Positions 63,907-64,000 of a stretch of DNA of 64,000 nt are shown here, in pieces. The notes beneath the pieces are model-generated. The model worked only from the letters and a program-made list of their open reading frames with translations. It was not told the origin of the DNA and ran no database searches. This stretch comes from Prochlorococcus sp. AG-311-D23 (lineage in GTDB: Bacteria; Cyanobacteriota; Cyanobacteriia; PCC-6307; Cyanobiaceae), in the NCBI GenBank assembly GCA_003284445.1, contig QBVH01000005.1:1-64000 (forward strand). The letters run 5' to 3'. Numbering within the stretch: position 1 is the stretch's first letter; every line of letters starts with the position of its first letter. The position numbers and the translations under genes are program-made.

Positions 63907-64000
63907 ATGATTACAGCCAAAGAAGTTTCTCTCTTAATAAAGCAATCACTTCCAGATGCTCAAATTGATGTTAAAGATATGGGAGGAGGTGATCATCTTG
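63907..64000 (+). CDS. BolA family protein (N-terminal part, runs off right edge)
   Basis: ATG at 63907 reads MITAKEVSLLIKQSLPDAQIDVKDMGGGDHL, matching the BolA N-terminus. Confidence 0.85.
   Translation, partial: MITAKEVSLLIKQSLPDAQIDVKDMGGGDHL

Noticed and set aside
1-64000. CRISPR arrays, rRNA operons, prophage or transposase genes
   Set aside because: No spaced direct repeats of CRISPR type, no rRNA-like sequence and no integrase or transposase ORF were seen on either strand.

Overview
The window looks like a low-GC marine picocyanobacterial chromosome, most like Prochlorococcus of a low-light type, judging by protein content and gene order. I ran no database search. It is densely packed with housekeeping and metabolic genes: gyrA, a lycopene cyclase, GH57, leuA, folD, crtE, a cobyrinate synthase, opcA/zwf/petH, tRNA-Glu, sasA, pepN, prs, malQ, cdsA, clpC, lysA, cdaA, uppS, bioB, trhO, lipA, recR, a DEAD-box helicase, recD/recB/recC, pdxJ, plsC and the start of a bolA. 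I saw no rRNA, CRISPR array, prophage, IS element or defence island, and no convincing new multi-gene system. The strongest anomalies are genes caught in altered states. (1) gyrA is interrupted by one in-frame TAA, with the rest of the protein open in the same frame and overlapping lycopene cyclase. (2) An RsuA/RluB-type pseudouridine synthase at about 29.45-30.17 kb is decayed, with stops and compensating frameshifts. (3) petH has a membrane-anchor-like N-terminus and a five-copy 21-bp tandem repeat in its linker. (4) recR appears to lack a canonical start codon. (5) An ICMT-like methyltransferase gene sits between recC and recB. (6) Both a c-di-AMP synthase and a 7TM-HD phosphodiesterase candidate are present. 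There are also a few small repeats and an orphan open stretch.
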